The position numbers were made by a program, and so were the translations under genes. The notes under the pieces are model-generated. The model was not told where the DNA came from, did not search any database, and was given only the letters and a program-made list of their open reading frames with translations. A DNA stretch of 50,341 bases from an uncultured Paenibacillus sp. GTDB taxonomy: Bacteria; Bacillota; Bacilli; Paenibacillales; Paenibacillaceae. The stretch lies in contig CALAWP010000099.1 in NCBI GenBank assembly GCA_937895345.1, positions 1-50,341 of the forward strand. The letters are read 5' to 3'. Shown one piece after another: positions 16,009-24,945 of the stretch (position 1 is the stretch's first letter; every line of letters starts with the position of its first letter).

Positions 16009-18081
16009 CTAATGCGGCGATGATATATTCAGCTTCACGACTTCAACCTTATTCGAAAAAAAGACCGCGCCGCCGCCCATATCGGCCAATCGCTGCGGCG
16101 TCAGCCGGTTGACGGCCGCCCGGCCGCCGTCCTCGTCTTCCCACCACAAGCCCTGCGTTACGAGGACGCCGCGATGCACGTCGCGGCCAAGCTTCGCATC
16201 GAGCTTGACGGCTCCTCTGCCGTTGCGGACCAGCACCCGCTCGCCGTCGGCAATGCCAAGCGCCTTGGCGTCCTCCTCGTGCATGTGCAAATACGGTTTT
16301 TTCTCCAGCGATTGCAGCTTCTCCTGATTGGCAAAGGTGGAATTGATAAAGTTGTGGTTCGGTCCCGTCGTGAGCCAGAACGGGTAATCCGTTTCCTCGC
16401 GGAGAGGCGCATGGTCGGGAACGGGGGAGTAGCCGTCCTCGGCCATACGTTCCGAATACAGCTCGATCTTACCGCTTGGCGTCGGAAGAACGGTCGGTAT
16501 GCCGTCTTCGGCCGCCGCCCGGCTTTTCATCCACCCGCGCTCCTTCAACGATTCCAGCGTCATTCCCGCCAGCCCCGGATTTATTCTCGCATCCAGCGCC
16601 TGCTCGATCATTTGCTCCTCGGTCAAATCGAACCATTCGCGTTCGAAGCCCATGCGAAGGGCGAGTTCTTTGAACAAGGTAAAATTCGATTTGCATTCGC
16701 CGAGCGGCTCCATGACCGGCTCGCCGAGCTGCATATAAAGATGCCAGTAGGAAGCGTACAAATCCAAATTTTCCAAATGGGACGTCGCCGGCAGCACCAA
16801 ATCCGCATATCGGCAAGTATCGGTCATAAACAGGTCGTGCACGACCGTATACAGCTCAGGGAGCAGCAGACCTTGCCGGACCTTGTCTTGCTCCGGAGCT
16901 ACGACGGCGGGATTGCTGTTATAGACGAACAGCATTCGCACCGGCGGATCGAGAGCGAGCAGCGCATCGCCGAGCCGGTTCATGTTGACGGTGCGCACGC
17001 CGGGATCCGGCAGCAAATCCGGACGCTCCAGCGCGTCGTGGTTAATCCGGGTATACCAGCTGTTTCCTTTGATCGCGCCGCCGCCGGGAACGCTCCATTG
17101 TCCGGTCAAGGCGGGCAGGCAGGAGATCGTCCGGATCGTCATGCCGCCGTTGTCGTGATGCTGAAGACCGTTGCCGATCCGGATGAAGGAGGGCGTCGTC
17201 CGGCCGTACAATGCCGCCAGCTCCTCGATTTGATCTTCGGGCACGCCCGTAATGTCCGCGACGACGGACGGAGTGTACTTGGCCGCTTGCGACGCCAGTT
17301 CCCGCCAGCCGGTGGTCCGGCTTTCCAGAAAGGCTTGATCCGTCAAGCCGTCGCGGAACAGGATGTGCATCAGGCCAAGCGCCAATGCCGCATCCGAGCC
17401 GGGCTTGACCATGATGAATTGATCCGCCCATGCGGAAGTGCGGTTGCGGTGGACATCGATATGGACGATGCGGGCGCCGCGCTTACGCGCTTCGGTCGCC
17501 AGCATCGCCTGGTGCATATTCGTCGAAACGAGGTTGCATCCCCAGACGAGAATCAGCTTGGCGTTCACGGTCGACTCGGGATCGACGCCGATGGAGCCGC
17601 CCATCGTATATTTATAGCCTTGCGCGCCGGCGGCGTTGCAAATCGCGCGGTCCAGCCGGCTCGCGCCCAGCCGGTGAAAAAAGCGGCGGTCCATGCCTTC
17701 CGCGTTCAGGATCCCCATATTGCCGTAGAAGCTGTACGGGAGTATGGCTTCCGCGCCGTGTTCGGCGACAATCGCATTCATGCGGGCGGTCAATTCATCG
17801 TACGCTTCTTCCCAAGTGATCGGCTCGAAGCTCAAATCTCCTTTGGGACCGGTGCGCCGCATCGGCGTCATGAGCCGGCCGGGATGATGCACGCGGTCCG
17901 GCAGCTGCCGAACCTTGCCGCAAATGGCCCCTTGCGTAACGGGATGATCCGGATTGCCGGTCACCCGGGAGACCCGGCCGTCCTTCATCGTGATATGGAG
18001 ACTGCAAGTGTCCGGACAGTCGAACGGACAGACGGACCGGACGACGGTTTCGGACGATATCGGTTTGATCAAGTGAATCAC
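16009..18081 (-). CDS. Molybdopterin-dependent oxidoreductase, YoaE-like
   Basis: A 690-residue DMSO-reductase-superfamily enzyme. The N-terminal [4Fe-4S] motif is CPFDCPDTCSL with the fourth Cys in GAICGK. Central segments (SFYGNMGILNAEG, GGSIGVDPEST, LVWGCNLVSTNMHQ, and later GNGLQHHDNGG) line the bis-MGD site, and the C-terminal molydopterin-binding domain (YPFWLTTGPNHNFINSTFANQ) is complete. There is no Tat signal, so it is cytoplasmic. Length and motif order match the YoaE-type putative formate-dehydrogenase-like proteins of Bacillus; the substrate is unknown. The start is GTG, following AGGAAG closely. An AraC regulator lies 64 nt upstream on the same strand and may control it. Confidence 0.82.
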   Translation of the reverse strand: MIHLIKPISSETVVRSVCPFDCPDTCSLHITMKDGRVSRVTGNPDHPVTQGAICGKVRQLPDRVHHPGRLMTPMRRTGPKGDLSFEPITWEEAYDELTARMNAIVAEHGAEAILPYSFYGNMGILNAEGMDRRFFHRLGASRLDRAICNAAGAQGYKYTMGGSIGVDPESTVNAKLILVWGCNLVSTNMHQAMLATEARKRGARIVHIDVHRNRTSAWADQFIMVKPGSDAALALGLMHILFRDGLTDQAFLESRTTGWRELASQAAKYTPSVVADITGVPEDQIEELAALYGRTTPSFIRIGNGLQHHDNGGMTIRTISCLPALTGQWSVPGGGAIKGNSWYTRINHDALERPDLLPDPGVRTVNMNRLGDALLALDPPVRMLFVYNSNPAVVAPEQDKVRQGLLLPELYTVVHDLFMTDTCRYADLVLPATSHLENLDLYASYWHLYMQLGEPVMEPLGECKSNFTLFKELALRMGFEREWFDLTEEQMIEQALDARINPGLAGMTLESLKERGWMKSRAAAEDGIPTVLPTPSGKIELYSERMAEDGYSPVPDHAPLREETDYPFWLTTGPNHNFINSTFANQEKLQSLEKKPYLHMHEEDAKALGIADGERVLVRNGRGAVKLDAKLGRDVHRGVLVTQGLWWEDEDGGRAAVNRLTPQRLADMGGGAVFFSNKVEVVKLNISSPH

Positions 18082-18145
18082 TTCTTCCTGTTTTCGGTTG
18101 TCAACGGCTTATAAGCCGGATCTATAAGTGAGGGGTCTTTCTCCA

Positions 18146-18931
18146 TTATACATGTCCGGGCCTGTCCTTTAAATAATGCGAAGGGGGGACGCCGAACGTG
18201 CGCTTGAACACCCTCTGAAAATAAGAGACGTCGCTGTAGCCCAAATATTCCGCGATTTCGGCGACGGTCAGCAGCGACTCCGTCAGCTGGTAGGCGGCCG
18301 TCCGCATTCTGGCCGCGTGTACGTATTCGCTGATCGTCTGCCCGGTCATCTTGCGGAACAAATAAGCGGCGTGATTCGGACTGCGGCCGATGCAGGCGCC
18401 CAGTTCTTCCTTGGTCACCTTTTCCCGGTAATGCGCTGCGATATAAGCTTTCATTTTGTCTGCATGGATGCGAAAGACGGACGCTTCCCGGCCCCGGTCC
18501 AGTTCGCGGCTCCATAGCGCCAGCACTTCCATGGCGGCCGCGGCGGCCCTCACTTGCGCATACGGCAGCCGCTCCTGCCACTCTTTGCATGCTCCGCGTA
18601 CTTTCTCCAGACAAAGCTCGTAAACGCCAGGGCTCGATTTAACGAACCGCTTGCTGCCAAGCAGCGGAATATGCGCCGGGGCATCGGGGGCGCATACGAT
18701 CGACAAGACATATTTTTCATGAAAAACGGTCGGAATGCATTTCCCGTAATAAGGCACTCCTGCGGGGATGTACAAAAAATCGCCTTTCTCCAGCAGCTGC
18801 TTGCCGCCGTCGATCCAATACAGGCATTTGCCGTACGTCGCGATGACAAGCTTGCCGCTCCCGCCGCTGCCGCCCTCTTCCTCGTACCAGCCGGTACCTT
18901 GATCCAGCCGCATCGATTCAGCATATAACAT
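18146..18931 (-). CDS. AraC family transcriptional regulator with cupin-like sensor
   Basis: A 261-residue regulator. The N-terminal half (about residues 15-90, LVIATYGKCLYWIDGGKQLLEKGDFLYIPAGVPYYG) is a cupin-type sensor; the C-terminal half has two HTH motifs (VTKEELGACIGRSPNHAAYLFRK and TVAEIAEYLGYSDVSYFQRVFKRTFG) typical of AraC/XylS. ATG 18931 follows GAGGTG at a good distance; the in-frame ATG at 18979 lacks a site. It ends 64 nt before the Mo-oxidoreductase with no clear terminator between, so it may be cotranscribed with it. The inducer is unknown. It is divergent from pyk. Confidence 0.88.
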   Translation of the reverse strand: MLYAESMRLDQGTGWYEEEGGSGGSGKLVIATYGKCLYWIDGGKQLLEKGDFLYIPAGVPYYGKCIPTVFHEKYVLSIVCAPDAPAHIPLLGSKRFVKSSPGVYELCLEKVRGACKEWQERLPYAQVRAAAAAMEVLALWSRELDRGREASVFRIHADKMKAYIAAHYREKVTKEELGACIGRSPNHAAYLFRKMTGQTISEYVHAARMRTAAYQLTESLLTVAEIAEYLGYSDVSYFQRVFKRTFGVPPSHYLKDRPGHV

Positions 18932-19059
18932 GGGATTCACCTCATCGGACAATAGTCTATTTATCATACTATATTGCATGTACGAGTTGAAGCGGTTGAC
19001 CTACAATAAGAGGGCAAACAGTGGTTTATCCGGAAAGCGCGAGCAAGGCCGACAACAGG

Positions 19060-19095
19060 GAGCGAACCCCGAACAAGGAGCGAACTCCGAACAAG
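19060..19095 (+). repeat. Tandem 18-bp repeat in the pyruvate kinase leader
   Basis: Two copies of an 18-bp unit, GAGCGAACCCCGAACAAG (19060-19077) and GAGCGAACTCCGAACAAG (19078-19095), differ at one base and are followed by GAGAGGACAAAC. Each junction recreates AAGGAG, so the repeat multiplies a ribosome-binding-site-like sequence just upstream of the start. Confidence 0.8.
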
Positions 19096-19112
19096 GAGAG
19101 GACAAACTGAAC

Positions 19113-20531
19113 ATGAGAGCGACCAAAATCGTATGTACGATGGGACCATCCAGCAATTCGGTCTCGATACTGAAAGAAATGATCGGAGCGGGCATGAACG
19201 TCGCCCGTTTGAACATGGCGCACGGAGAGTTGTCCGACCACAGCGACAGAATCCGGCTTGTCCGGGAAGCGTCGTCGGAGGCCGGTCAGCCTGTGGCGAT
19301 TATGATGGACATTAAAGGACCGGAAATACGGATCGGCCTGATCGCCGAAGGCAGCTGCGAGCTGAAGGCGGGCGATTCGTTTACGCTGACCAGCCGGCCT
19401 GTGGAAGGCGATTCCGCCAGCGTGTCGGTCAATTATCCGGACATGGCGAAGGTCGTAACGCCCGGCAGCCGCATATTGCTGGACGACGGGCTTATCGAGC
19501 TGAAGGCGGAGGAATGTACGGACACCGATATCCGCTGCACCGTTCTGAACGGAGGATGGCTGAAGCCGAGAAAGGGCGTCAATCTGCCGGGCATTCGCAC
19601 GACGCTGCCGGGCGTAACCGAACGCGACGTGCAGCATATCCGGTTCGGCGTCAAAGAGGGCGTCGACATGATCGCGATGTCCTTCGTGCGCAAGGCGGAG
19701 GATGTGCTTCAGGTGCGGCAGCTGCTCGAGGAAGCGGACGCGGCGCATATTCAAATCATCTCCAAAATCGAAAATGAGGAGGGCGTCGACAATCTGGACG
19801 CCATTATCGAAGCATCCGACGGCATCATGGTCGCGCGGGGCGACCTCGGCGTCGAAATTCCGGCCGAAGACGTGCCGAACATTCAGAAGCAGATGATCGA
19901 TAAATGCAACGCGGCGGGCAAGCCTGTCATCGTTGCCACGCAAATGCTGGATTCAATGCAAGTAAATCCTCGTCCGACGCGCGCCGAGGTCAGCGACGTA
20001 GCCAACGCCGTTCTGCAAGGGGCGGATGCGGTCATGCTGTCGGGCGAAACGGCCGCGGGCAAATATCCGCTGGAATCGGTCCGCATGATGGCGATGATCG
20101 CGGAACGCGCGGAATCGACCTACGATTACGCCGGCCAGTTCCAGGTCCGCATGTCCGGCCTTTCGGCAACGATTACGGAAACGATCAGCCAGGCGGTCGT
20201 CAGCTCGTCTCTTCAATTGGACGCCAAGGCAATCTTGACGCCGACGGAGAGCGGCTTTACGGCGCGAATGGTATCCAAATACCGCCCTAAAGCGCCGATC
20301 ATCGCCATAACGGCTCACGATCACGTCGTGAAGCGGCTCAGCCTCGTTCGCGGCGTTATTCCGATCAAAGGGGAATCGACCGACAATACGGACGACATGT
20401 TCAAATCGGCGATCCGCAACGGCAGCCGTACGAACCTGCTTCAGTCAGGCGACTACGTCGTCATCTCGGCCGGCGTGCCGAGCGGCAGAGCGGGCGCGAC
20501 CAATCTGATCCGGATTCATCAGATGGAGTAG
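19113..20531 (+). CDS. pyk: Pyruvate kinase, short form
   Basis: A 472-residue pyruvate kinase (phosphoenolpyruvate + ADP to pyruvate + ATP). The N-terminus MRATKIVCTMGPSS, the substrate loop MMDIKGPEIRIG, SFVRKAEDV, the active-site segment ISKIENEEGVDNLD..IMVARGDLGVEIP with the catalytic Lys in SKIE, and MLSGETAAGKYPLE are intact. It lacks the C-terminal PEP-utiliser-like domain found in the main pyruvate kinase of many Bacillales (about 585 residues), so it may be a second isozyme; no phosphofructokinase gene is adjacent. The frame is open upstream to 18930, but that part is low-complexity repeat. ATG 19113 follows AAGGAGAGG by 12 nt. Confidence 0.9.
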   Translation: MRATKIVCTMGPSSNSVSILKEMIGAGMNVARLNMAHGELSDHSDRIRLVREASSEAGQPVAIMMDIKGPEIRIGLIAEGSCELKAGDSFTLTSRPVEGDSASVSVNYPDMAKVVTPGSRILLDDGLIELKAEECTDTDIRCTVLNGGWLKPRKGVNLPGIRTTLPGVTERDVQHIRFGVKEGVDMIAMSFVRKAEDVLQVRQLLEEADAAHIQIISKIENEEGVDNLDAIIEASDGIMVARGDLGVEIPAEDVPNIQKQMIDKCNAAGKPVIVATQMLDSMQVNPRPTRAEVSDVANAVLQGADAVMLSGETAAGKYPLESVRMMAMIAERAESTYDYAGQFQVRMSGLSATITETISQAVVSSSLQLDAKAILTPTESGFTARMVSKYRPKAPIIAITAHDHVVKRLSLVRGVIPIKGESTDNTDDMFKSAIRNGSRTNLLQSGDYVVISAGVPSGRAGATNLIRIHQME

Positions 20532-20693
20532 ATCGGCCGGATGGCTGCCTCTTGACAAATGAGGCGGTCGATGCAAAAATTAATGTTGTTCCAAAATGAA
20601 AGGTCGACAACTCGGCAACCATGACTATTCGTATAACTCCGCAAACGGTTCATGACACAGGGCGGGGGTCCTACGGGAAGCCTTTACTTCCAT

Positions 20694-20750
20694 GCTGCGA
20701 ATAAGAAAGCTTGCGCTTCTAGGCAAGCTTTCCCGCTCGCAGCTTTTTTG
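20694..20750 (+). terminator. Terminator-like hairpin in the EamA transporter leader
   Basis: GAAAGCTTGC (20704-20713) and GCAAGCTTTC form a perfect 10-bp stem nested inside GCTGCGA (20694-20700) and TCGCAGC (20738-20744), followed by TTTTTT. It lies 60 nt before the EamA start, downstream of a possible promoter (TTGACA near 20553), so it may be an attenuator. It could instead terminate pyk read-through. Confidence 0.65.
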
Positions 20751-20808
20751 CGTTTGCGGGCAAGTTGCCCTCCGGTCGGCAGCAAAAGACATGAGGGAGG
20801 CATTGGCA

Positions 20809-21783
20809 ATGAAATATGTATTATCCGTATTTGCCGGAGCGGCAAGCTACGGCGTATTGTCCACATTCGTCGTGCTTGCGTACGGTCAAGGTTATGCGCT
20901 GGGAGAGGTAGTCGGCAGCCAGATGCTGATCGGCTTTCTGCTGTGCGCGCTAGCGGCGGGAATGATGAGAAGAAAAGAGAGAAAAGCGAATGTCTTGCCG
21001 GGAGGCGGCGAGAGGAGCCGGTCCAAGACCGCGATAGCCGCTGCCGGTTTAACATGGCGCAAAAGGTTGCTGCTGATGGCCGCAGGAGCGCCGACGGCGG
21101 TCACGGGATTGGTTTATTACGAATCGCTGCGCTATATTCCGGCGTCGCTCGCCATTCTGCTGCTATTCCAGTTTACCTGGATCAGCGTACTCATACAGGC
21201 GTTCAGGCAGCGCAAGCGACCCGGGGCGCTGATCGGTATCTCGCTGGCCGTACTGCTCGGCGGAACGCTGCTTGCCGCAGGCATATTCGAGCAGGGCATC
21301 GGCCGGCTTCACTGGCTCGGCGTGCTGCTCGGCTTTCTGGCCGCGATCAGCTACTCGCTTTTCATTTTGTTCAGCGGCAAGGCCGTACCCGAGGCGCCGC
21401 CCGCCGCTCGCAGCATGTGGATGATCGCCGGCGGCTTGCTGCTCGTGTTTGCCTTGTTCCCGCCGGAATTTCTGTGGAACGGCAAGCTGCTCGGCACGCT
21501 GCCGTTGTTCGGCCTGCTGCTCGGATTTTTTGGCGCATTTCTGCCGCCGATTCTGTTCGCATACGGCGTGCCGCATATCGGCGAAGGTCTCGCCGGCATA
21601 CTGGGGGCCGCCGAGCTGCCGGTTGCCGTACTGCTGTCGTCCGTCGTCCTTCATGAAGAAGTAAGCTGGCTGCAATGGGCGGGCGTATTGCTTGTGCTGC
21701 TGGGCGTAGCGCTGCCCGAATGGCTGCGCGGCTGGCGGGCGCGGTCCCAAATCGGCCATTCCGGACACGCGAGAGGCGCCTGA
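20809..21783 (+). CDS. EamA/DMT-family transporter
   Basis: A 324-residue integral membrane protein with ten predicted helices and two EamA repeats (one around LVYYESLRYIPASLAILLLFQFTWISVLI, the second around FAYGVPHIGEGLAGILGAAELPVAVLLSSVVLHEEVSWLQWAGVLLVLLGVALPEWL). EamA proteins usually export amino acids, metabolites or drugs; the substrate is unknown. A basic loop after helix 2 (MRRKERKANV) marks the cytosolic side. ATG 20809 follows AGGGAGG by 8 nt, whereas the upstream in-frame ATG at 20692 would put the leader hairpin inside the coding region. Confidence 0.85.
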   Translation: MKYVLSVFAGAASYGVLSTFVVLAYGQGYALGEVVGSQMLIGFLLCALAAGMMRRKERKANVLPGGGERSRSKTAIAAAGLTWRKRLLLMAAGAPTAVTGLVYYESLRYIPASLAILLLFQFTWISVLIQAFRQRKRPGALIGISLAVLLGGTLLAAGIFEQGIGRLHWLGVLLGFLAAISYSLFILFSGKAVPEAPPAARSMWMIAGGLLLVFALFPPEFLWNGKLLGTLPLFGLLLGFFGAFLPPILFAYGVPHIGEGLAGILGAAELPVAVLLSSVVLHEEVSWLQWAGVLLVLLGVALPEWLRGWRARSQIGHSGHARGA

Positions 21784-21828
21784 GAGACAGGGAAGAAAGC
21801 CATTTCCAATTAAACTTATCAGCTGCAG

Positions 21829-21866
21829 AGGCTGGAATAATGGAAACATTATTTCAGTCTTTATTT
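21829..21866 (+). terminator. Terminator after the EamA gene
   Basis: AGGCTGGAATAATG (21829-21842), loop GAAA, and CATTATTTCAGTCT (21847-21860), with two G-U pairs, followed by TTATTTTATTT. Confidence 0.85.
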
Positions 21867-21933
21867 TATTTCAGCTTGCAATCGAAGCAACCGAAGCAAA
21901 TCGTTATAATCATTTTTTATAGACATGACCGGG

Positions 21934-21962
21934 TTGACAAATCCATGCTTGAGGCATATTGT
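21934..21962 (+). promoter_or_regulatory. SigA promoter of the ABC-DUF1854-ABC operon
   Basis: TTGACA (21934-21939), 17 nt and TATTGT (21957-21962). The predicted leader is about 70 nt and AT-rich, ending in TTGGAG before the first ATG. Confidence 0.65.
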
Positions 21963-22039
21963 TTAGTTGCGTCGCCATACAATTGGAATTATTGCTTGAA
22001 CTGGAATTCAAATGTTAGGTTGTCATTGGAGATGAGAGC

Positions 22040-24355
22040 ATGCTGAGAACAGAGAGAATGCGGCTTCTGGAGCAATGGTCTCTGCGCGAGGATCAGATCA
22101 TTGTCGAGCTGTCCTGCGACAGAAATTTGACGGGGGGCTTTGCCGTAACGCATCTGGCGCTGACGAAGGACGCCTTGTGGGTCGCCGCAGGCGTAAACGA
22201 AAACATCCAGGAGTATAATTACAAAGGATTTGAATTACCGGGTAAAAGAAAGTCGAAGCGCCCGGCAGCTCGGTCAGAGGATGACGAAGCGCAGCCGCTT
22301 GAGTGGCGGACGGAGCGTATTCCGATTGGCGAAATCGAGGAGCTGAAGGTCGTCAATCTTGTCGCTTCCGGGATGATTGTCATCAAAGGCGGCGAAGGCG
22401 AACGGCTGTTGGCAGCGTTTACAAACGGCGCGATGAGTCAAGCTGCCAGGCTGGCGGCGGTATTCGAAAAGCTGAAGAAAAACGAGCCGCTGGAGGAAGC
22501 GCTTCAATCCGGCGACGGAGAGGATGAGTCTTGCCCGCAATGCGGCATGCTTTATCCGGAGAAGGAACGCAAGGTATGTCCGAAATGCATGAAAAAAACG
22601 AAGCTTTTTCTTAGGCTGCTCGCATTTGCCAAGCCTTACAGGGCGTCGGTGCTGCTTATTGTCCTGTTTATGCTGCTGAACTCGGCGACCGGACTCGTCA
22701 TTCCGTATTTGCAAGGGACGGTGCTGTTCGACCAGGCGCTCAAAGGCGAAGGCAGCTTTGCCGGCCAGATCGGGATCGTTGTCGCCCTTATTATCGGTTT
22801 CCGCACGTTGTCGCTCCTATTCGGGGTTCTGTACGGAATGATTACCGCCAAGATGGCGGCGAACGTTGTCTTTGACCTGAAGTCGACCGTATTTTCATCG
22901 ATGCAGCGGCTGTCGCTCAGCTTTTATCAACGCAGACAGACGGGGCAGCTGATGACGAGAGTCAACAACGACTCGGCGGAGCTGCAGTACTTTTTTATCG
23001 ACGGATTAAGCTACTTTATCGTGAATGCCATTAATATTATCGGCATCGTATCGATACTGCTGTATCTGGATTGGAAGCTGACGCTGCTCTGTCTGCTGCC
23101 GATGCCGATTGTTATTGTGCTGGTGCGCAATGTGTTTCCCAAGCTGTGGCGGCTGTCGTGGAGAAGGCATCGCCGCGTTTCGTCGCTCAATGCGATGATC
23201 AGCGATACGATCCGGGGCACCAGAGTCGTGAAGGCGTTCAGCCTGGAACGCAAAGAGATGAATCGGTTCCAGCGGGCGAATGACAATTATGCGACGGCCG
23301 AGCAAAATTACAACAAATTGAGCAGCACGGTTTTTCCTGTGCTGAATGCGCTTACGCAACTGGGCGGCATGTTCATCTGGGCATTTGGCGGATATATGAT
23401 TATGCAGGGACAAGTCGCGTTCGGCCTTGTGCTGACATTCGTCCACTATATGCACATGCTGTACGGACCAATCGAATTTATGAACAATATTGTGGGCTGG
23501 TGGTCGCATTGCATGACGGCGTCCCAACGCATCTTCGAAATTCAGGATACGACTCCCGATGTTCGCGAGAGCGAGGACCCGGTCGAGCTGAAGCGGATGC
23601 GCGGCGAGATCGAGGTCAGCAACATCACCTTCGGCTACGAGCCGAACAAGCCGATATTGAAGCAAGTGTCGCTGAAGGTAAAGCCAGGCCAGATGGTGGG
23701 CGTAGTCGGCCATTCCGGCGCCGGCAAGTCGACGCTGGTCAATCTCATCTCGAGGCTGTACGACGTCAATGAAGGAAGCATCCGGATTGACGGCATCGAC
23801 GTCAAGGACATCGCGACGGGGTCTCTCCGAAGCCAGATCGGCATCGTCTCGCAAGATGTATACATCTTTTCGGGCAGCATCGCCGAAAATATCGCCTACG
23901 CCAAGCCGGATTGCAGCATGCAGGATATTTTGCACGCTTCGGCCATTGCCAAGGCGCATGACTTTATCGAGAAGCTGCCGGACGGATACGACACGATTGT
24001 CGGCACCGGCGGATACAATTTGTCCGGCGGCGAGAAGCAGCGTCTGTCGATCGCGAGGGCCATTCTGCATAATCCGCGGCTGCTCATCCTGGACGAAGCG
24101 ACGGCTTCGCTCGATACGGAGACGGAGCTGCATATTCAGGAGGCGCTGGAGGCGCTCATCAAAGGCCGCACGACGATCGCGATCGCGCACCGGCTGTCGA
24201 CGCTCCGCAATGCGGACTATCTTGTCGTGATGGACCAAGGCAAGGTAATCGAGGAAGGCACGCACAGCGAGTTGATGGGCAAGGACGGATTCTACAAGGA
24301 TTTGGTGCGCAAACATGACGAGGCTTTGAAAATGAATGAGGTGATCATCGCATGA
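22040..24355 (+). CDS. ABC transporter (TMD-NBD) with N-terminal extra domain and zinc ribbon
   Basis: A 771-residue half-transporter. About residues 1-160 form an extra soluble domain that looks PH-like (strands around AVTHLALTKDALWVAAGV and IPIGEIEELKVV, then a helix), ending in a zinc ribbon CPQC-x11-CPKC (residues 165-183). A six-helix type-1 exporter TMD follows (about 190-490) and a full NBD with Walker A GHSGAGKS (about 557), LSGGEKQ and LLILDEATAS. It overlaps the DUF1854 gene by ATGA and pairs with the transporter at 24946, so the working pump is probably a heterodimer. Partner databases call relatives cyanophycin-metabolism-associated, but no cyanophycin genes are visible here. Substrate unknown. 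Confidence 0.88.
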   Translation: MLRTERMRLLEQWSLREDQIIVELSCDRNLTGGFAVTHLALTKDALWVAAGVNENIQEYNYKGFELPGKRKSKRPAARSEDDEAQPLEWRTERIPIGEIEELKVVNLVASGMIVIKGGEGERLLAAFTNGAMSQAARLAAVFEKLKKNEPLEEALQSGDGEDESCPQCGMLYPEKERKVCPKCMKKTKLFLRLLAFAKPYRASVLLIVLFMLLNSATGLVIPYLQGTVLFDQALKGEGSFAGQIGIVVALIIGFRTLSLLFGVLYGMITAKMAANVVFDLKSTVFSSMQRLSLSFYQRRQTGQLMTRVNNDSAELQYFFIDGLSYFIVNAINIIGIVSILLYLDWKLTLLCLLPMPIVIVLVRNVFPKLWRLSWRRHRRVSSLNAMISDTIRGTRVVKAFSLERKEMNRFQRANDNYATAEQNYNKLSSTVFPVLNALTQLGGMFIWAFGGYMIMQGQVAFGLVLTFVHYMHMLYGPIEFMNNIVGWWSHCMTASQRIFEIQDTTPDVRESEDPVELKRMRGEIEVSNITFGYEPNKPILKQVSLKVKPGQMVGVVGHSGAGKSTLVNLISRLYDVNEGSIRIDGIDVKDIATGSLRSQIGIVSQDVYIFSGSIAENIAYAKPDCSMQDILHASAIAKAHDFIEKLPDGYDTIVGTGGYNLSGGEKQRLSIARAILHNPRLLILDEATASLDTETELHIQEALEALIKGRTTIAIAHRLSTLRNADYLVVMDQGKVIEEGTHSELMGKDGFYKDLVRKHDEALKMNEVIIA

Positions 24356-24921
24356 AGACGACAGAAGCTTTGCTTGAGACCGAAACGGAGACGAAGGGAA
24401 ACTCGGAAGCAAGCGGCCGTGAGCTGGAGAACGCGGCGAAAATTCATTATTTGACGGGAAGCAATGCGAAGTTTCGCAAAACCGAAGGAAATATGCTGTC
24501 CGTTACGGCGGACGGAGAGACGCATCCGGCCGTTTATGTGCACTGCTCCTTTCCGCATACGAACCGGACCAGCTATTTGTCCATTCGCAACATCGACAAC
24601 AAGGAGATCGGCATGATCCGCTCCTTGGGCGACTTCGACGAAGCGACGGCGAAGCTGCTGGAGGAACAGATGCAGATCCGATATTTCTGTCCGGAAATTA
24701 CAAAGGTGCTGTCGATGAAGGAGGAATTCGGCTACTCGTATTGGGAAGCGGAAACGACAGCAGGAGTATGCCGATTTACGGTTAGAAACGGAGGCGCGAA
24801 CGCCAAGCTGGTGACGGCCGTCCGGCTCGTGATCAGCGATGTCAACGGCAACCGGTTCGTCATCCCCGATATCGGCAAGCTGGGAGACAAGGAATACCGG
24901 ATGGTAGAGACGATTATGTAG
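24352..24921 (+). CDS. DUF1854 family protein
   Basis: A 189-residue cytosolic protein. It begins with about 30 acidic/polar residues, then beta-rich segments (VYVHCSFPHTNRTSYLSIRNIDNKEIGMIRSLGDFDE) and RYFCPEITKVLSMKEEFGYSYWEAETTAGVCRFTV, which match DUF1854. The gene starts inside the ABC stop (ATGA) and is followed 24 nt later by the second ABC gene, so its stoichiometry is tied to the pump. The family is known mainly from ABC-DUF1854 loci and its role is not established; a regulator or substrate adaptor is possible but unproved. Confidence 0.85.
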   Translation: MKTTEALLETETETKGNSEASGRELENAAKIHYLTGSNAKFRKTEGNMLSVTADGETHPAVYVHCSFPHTNRTSYLSIRNIDNKEIGMIRSLGDFDEATAKLLEEQMQIRYFCPEITKVLSMKEEFGYSYWEAETTAGVCRFTVRNGGANAKLVTAVRLVISDVNGNRFVIPDIGKLGDKEYRMVETIM

Positions 24922-24945
24922 ACTAGACGTAAGGAGCCTATAACG

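Noticed and set aside
16174..18114. 646-codon plus-strand frame over the Mo-oxidoreductase
   Set aside because: The minus-strand protein has all family motifs; the mirror frame is compositionally biased and has no homology I can see.
20575..20700. Known riboswitch or T-box in the EamA leader
   Set aside because: I found none of the conserved blocks of purine, SAM, lysine, ZTP, guanidine or T-box leaders.
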